From contig OZ244235.1 of the NCBI GenBank assembly GCA_965217095.1, positions 186,001 to 250,000 on the forward strand: a DNA stretch of 64,000 nucleotides, in the 5' to 3' direction. Positions 62,434 to 64,000 of this stretch are shown here, in pieces. Within the stretch, counting starts at the first letter, position 1, and the number at the start of each line of letters is the position of its first letter. Made by a program: the position numbers and the translations under genes. This DNA comes from CAYNZV01 sp965217095 (GTDB taxonomy: Bacteria; Latescibacterota; UBA2968; UBA8231). The notes under the pieces were generated by a model, which was not told the DNA's origin, made no database searches, and saw only the letters and a program-made list of their open reading frames with translations.

Positions 62434-63537
62434 ATGGAACCCACAAAACAATTCCTGCCAGTCATACGGCCACGGGCGCACAGCGTCAACCTCCTGGAAT
62501 ACAGCGATGGACGACTCATGTCCACCTGGTTTACCGGCACGCATGAAGGTTTCGAGGACCAGGTTGCCGTGGCATCCATGCTGGACTCCGCGACCGGTGA
62601 GTGGTCTGAGCCTTTTGTTACCTTGAGGCTGTTCCAGTACGAGGACGACTACTGGTTACCGGAGCAAACGTGTCCTATCGAAACGGAGGACGGCGCCACC
62701 GTAGTCTATACCTGGGCTTCTCCCTTGAGCGGGTTCAGACTCTCGGACAGGCAATGGGGAGCGGTAACCGGTGATGCCGGTGTGAACAGCGCTTCATCCT
62801 CTATCACGTATAGCAAGGTGTGGGGGAGGGGGCCGGAATTCCGTCCCTTCCGGTTTCGCCTGGAAGGCAGGACAGCGGTTGACCTCGAGTGTCTCTCCGG
62901 ACGGGATGGATTCGTAGACCAGTCCGGTCTCTTCCACGGGCAACCCTTGCCGCGTGATACCGCCCAGGGTCCGGCCGGCGGCTGGCTGATTTCCTACACC
63001 TCGAGGCCCCCTCATGGGTGGTGCAGCGGTATTCTCACGGTGGCAGGAGACGGCGTCACCGCTGTCAGCAACCTTACAGATCTGTATGAGGCTCCGGGGT
63101 GCCTGGAACCCGCGCTGGCCCAACTCCCAGACGGGCGCTGGCTCTGCTATATGCGCTACGCCGGCATTGGCGGATTTGTATGGCGGTCCGAATCGTCGGA
63201 TGGTGGACGGACCTTTTCCCATCCAGCCCTCACCAATCTGCGCAACAACCATAGCAGCGTGGACATAGCCGTGGGCCAGAGCGGTCGTCTGCTCATTCTA
63301 TACAACGACAGCCACCAGCTCCGCACTCCCTTGACTCTGGGGATCTCAGAGGACGAGGGCGCTACTTTCAGGACCCGGGACATCGAGACCGAAATAGGTG
63401 AGTTCAGCTATCCCAAGTTGCACCAGACCAGGGACGGCGTCTGGAGGGCTATGTACACCTATCAGCGCGAATGCATCGCAGAGGTGCGCTTTGAGGAGGA
63501 GTGGCTATTGGACGGACGAAAGGTTATCGGTCTCTAG
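62434..63537 (+). CDS. Sialidase-superfamily protein (second type)
   Basis: The 367-residue protein starts at ATG 62434 behind GAGGAGG. N-terminal RPRAHSVNLLEYSDGRLMST resembles the 'R-I-P-S-L-x-x-x-x-x-G' opening of sialidase-fold proteins; Asp-box-like units are SESSDGGRTFS and ISEDEGATF; the segment HSSVDIAVGQSGRLLILYND matches the usual fifth blade. It is different from the protein at 48187. No signal peptide. Members of this fold in sugar clusters are often annotated exo-alpha-sialidase, though the substrate may differ. Confidence 0.75.
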   Translation: MEPTKQFLPVIRPRAHSVNLLEYSDGRLMSTWFTGTHEGFEDQVAVASMLDSATGEWSEPFVTLRLFQYEDDYWLPEQTCPIETEDGATVVYTWASPLSGFRLSDRQWGAVTGDAGVNSASSSITYSKVWGRGPEFRPFRFRLEGRTAVDLECLSGRDGFVDQSGLFHGQPLPRDTAQGPAGGWLISYTSRPPHGWCSGILTVAGDGVTAVSNLTDLYEAPGCLEPALAQLPDGRWLCYMRYAGIGGFVWRSESSDGGRTFSHPALTNLRNNHSSVDIAVGQSGRLLILYNDSHQLRTPLTLGISEDEGATFRTRDIETEIGEFSYPKLHQTRDGVWRAMYTYQRECIAEVRFEEEWLLDGRKVIGL

Positions 63538-63588
63538 GAGTCGACTCGGCAAGGCCGCACCTGCAGATCATCAAGAGGAGGAGGTCCC

Positions 63589-64000
63589 ATGTCCGAACGC
63601 GTGCGCGTAGGTCCAGCCAGTGGGGGGATCTGCTGTTGAAGGAAGAGGTCTATCCTGGGGTGGAGATGGAATTTGTCTACATCCCGCCTGGTGGGTTCAT
63701 GATGGGCTCAAAAGATGGCGACAGAGACGAGAGGACCGTCCACGAAGTGGAGATCAGCCGGGGGTTCTACTTGGCTCGGTATCCGGTGACGCGAGCGCAT
63801 TGGGAAGGGGTGATGGACAACGATCCATCGAGGTCTGAAGGTCCCAACCGTCCAGTTGACTCTCTTTCATGGCAAGATGCTGCCGAGTATCTGGAAAAAC
63901 TGAACGCTGTCGCAAACGGGCGACAGTATCGAATGCCAACGGAGGCGGAGTGGGAATACGCCTGCCGGGCGGGGACAACGACTGTGTTCAGTTTCGGCGA
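63589..64000 (+). CDS. Formylglycine-generating-enzyme family (SUMF1) protein, partial and possibly frameshifted
   Basis: From about 63630 the frame reads MEFVYIPPGGFMMGSKDGDR, VEISRGFYLARYPVTRAHWE, PNRPVDSLSWQDAAEYLEKL and YRMPTEAEWEYACRAG, the N-terminal half of an FGE-sulfatase domain protein. It runs off the window end. A clear start (AGGAGG then ATG 63589, MSERVRVGPASGG) is in another frame; one extra base in the G6 run at 63622-63627 would join them. FGE-family proteins activate sulfatases or serve other oxidative roles. The neighbouring sugar genes suggest a sulfated glycan substrate. Confidence 0.8.

Noticed and set aside
1..64000. CRISPR arrays, rRNA genes, riboswitches
   Set aside because: No regularly spaced repeats, no rRNA-like sequence and no recognised aptamer were seen on either strand.

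Overview
The window looks like part of a GC-rich bacterial chromosome, probably an assembled environmental or host-associated genome. A large secreted protein (12071-13993) ends in a FlgD-like / type IX-style sorting domain of the DAYPNPFNPETTI type. There are many paralogous predicted sugar-processing proteins, a CRTAC1 fragment and a formylglycine-generating-enzyme gene. Together these fit uncultured FCB-group relatives such as Latescibacterota, or alternatively Poribacteria. This assignment is inference from protein style only.

Layout. 1-5 kb: a ParA/ribbon-helix-helix pair, then remains of an integrated conjugative element (a helicase-methylase gene broken by an IS481 element and joined to an HsdM fragment). 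5.6-6.8 kb: an IS110 transposase with a structured upstream region. 7.4-11.7 kb: a graveyard of fragments (actin/Hsp70-like ATPase, membrane transporter, DapA-like aldolase, CRTAC1, propeller tail) around one intact propeller protein. 12-17 kb: two large envelope proteins separated by a long perfect inverted repeat. 17.4-22.4 kb: a stack of mobile elements (IS256 remnant, IS21 istA, and a second IS256 split by a group II intron) that cuts off a GT39 glycosyltransferase. 22.4-30.3 kb: conserved core genes, namely a small gene-comF-pgk-tpiA-secG-tRNA-Leu unit, an M16 peptidase and a tRNA with CAT anticodon. 31-38.7 kb: a lower-GC cell-surface glycan region with frameshifts, an IS1595-family insertion and a PNPT-GT4 fusion. 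38.7-42 kb: a small defence-like island (HEPN-type protein, a Cys/TM protein, and an overlapping Sir2-SLATT gene pair). 42.9-64 kb: a same-strand catabolic array built from repeated modules.

The array contains propeller family A (2 copies plus 3' scars), a VOC protein, TIM-barrel family B (3 copies, one frameshifted), propeller family C (3 copies here plus one at 8.1 kb and a fragment at 9.7 kb), two sialidase-fold proteins, an SMP-30 lactonase and an SDR dehydrogenase. Two toxin-antitoxin pairs (BrnT/BrnA-like and HigB/HigA-like) sit between modules. Short leftovers of A, VOC and other genes mark the joints, which points to repeated duplication and deletion. The likely job is intracellular breakdown and oxidation of an unusual saccharide; the substrate cannot be read from sequence.

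Several otherwise good genes are broken by one base at or beside homopolymer runs (3765, 18344, 23661, 31685, 63622). Those breaks may be sequencing errors, unlike the structural pseudogenes, which show deletions, duplications and chimeric joints.
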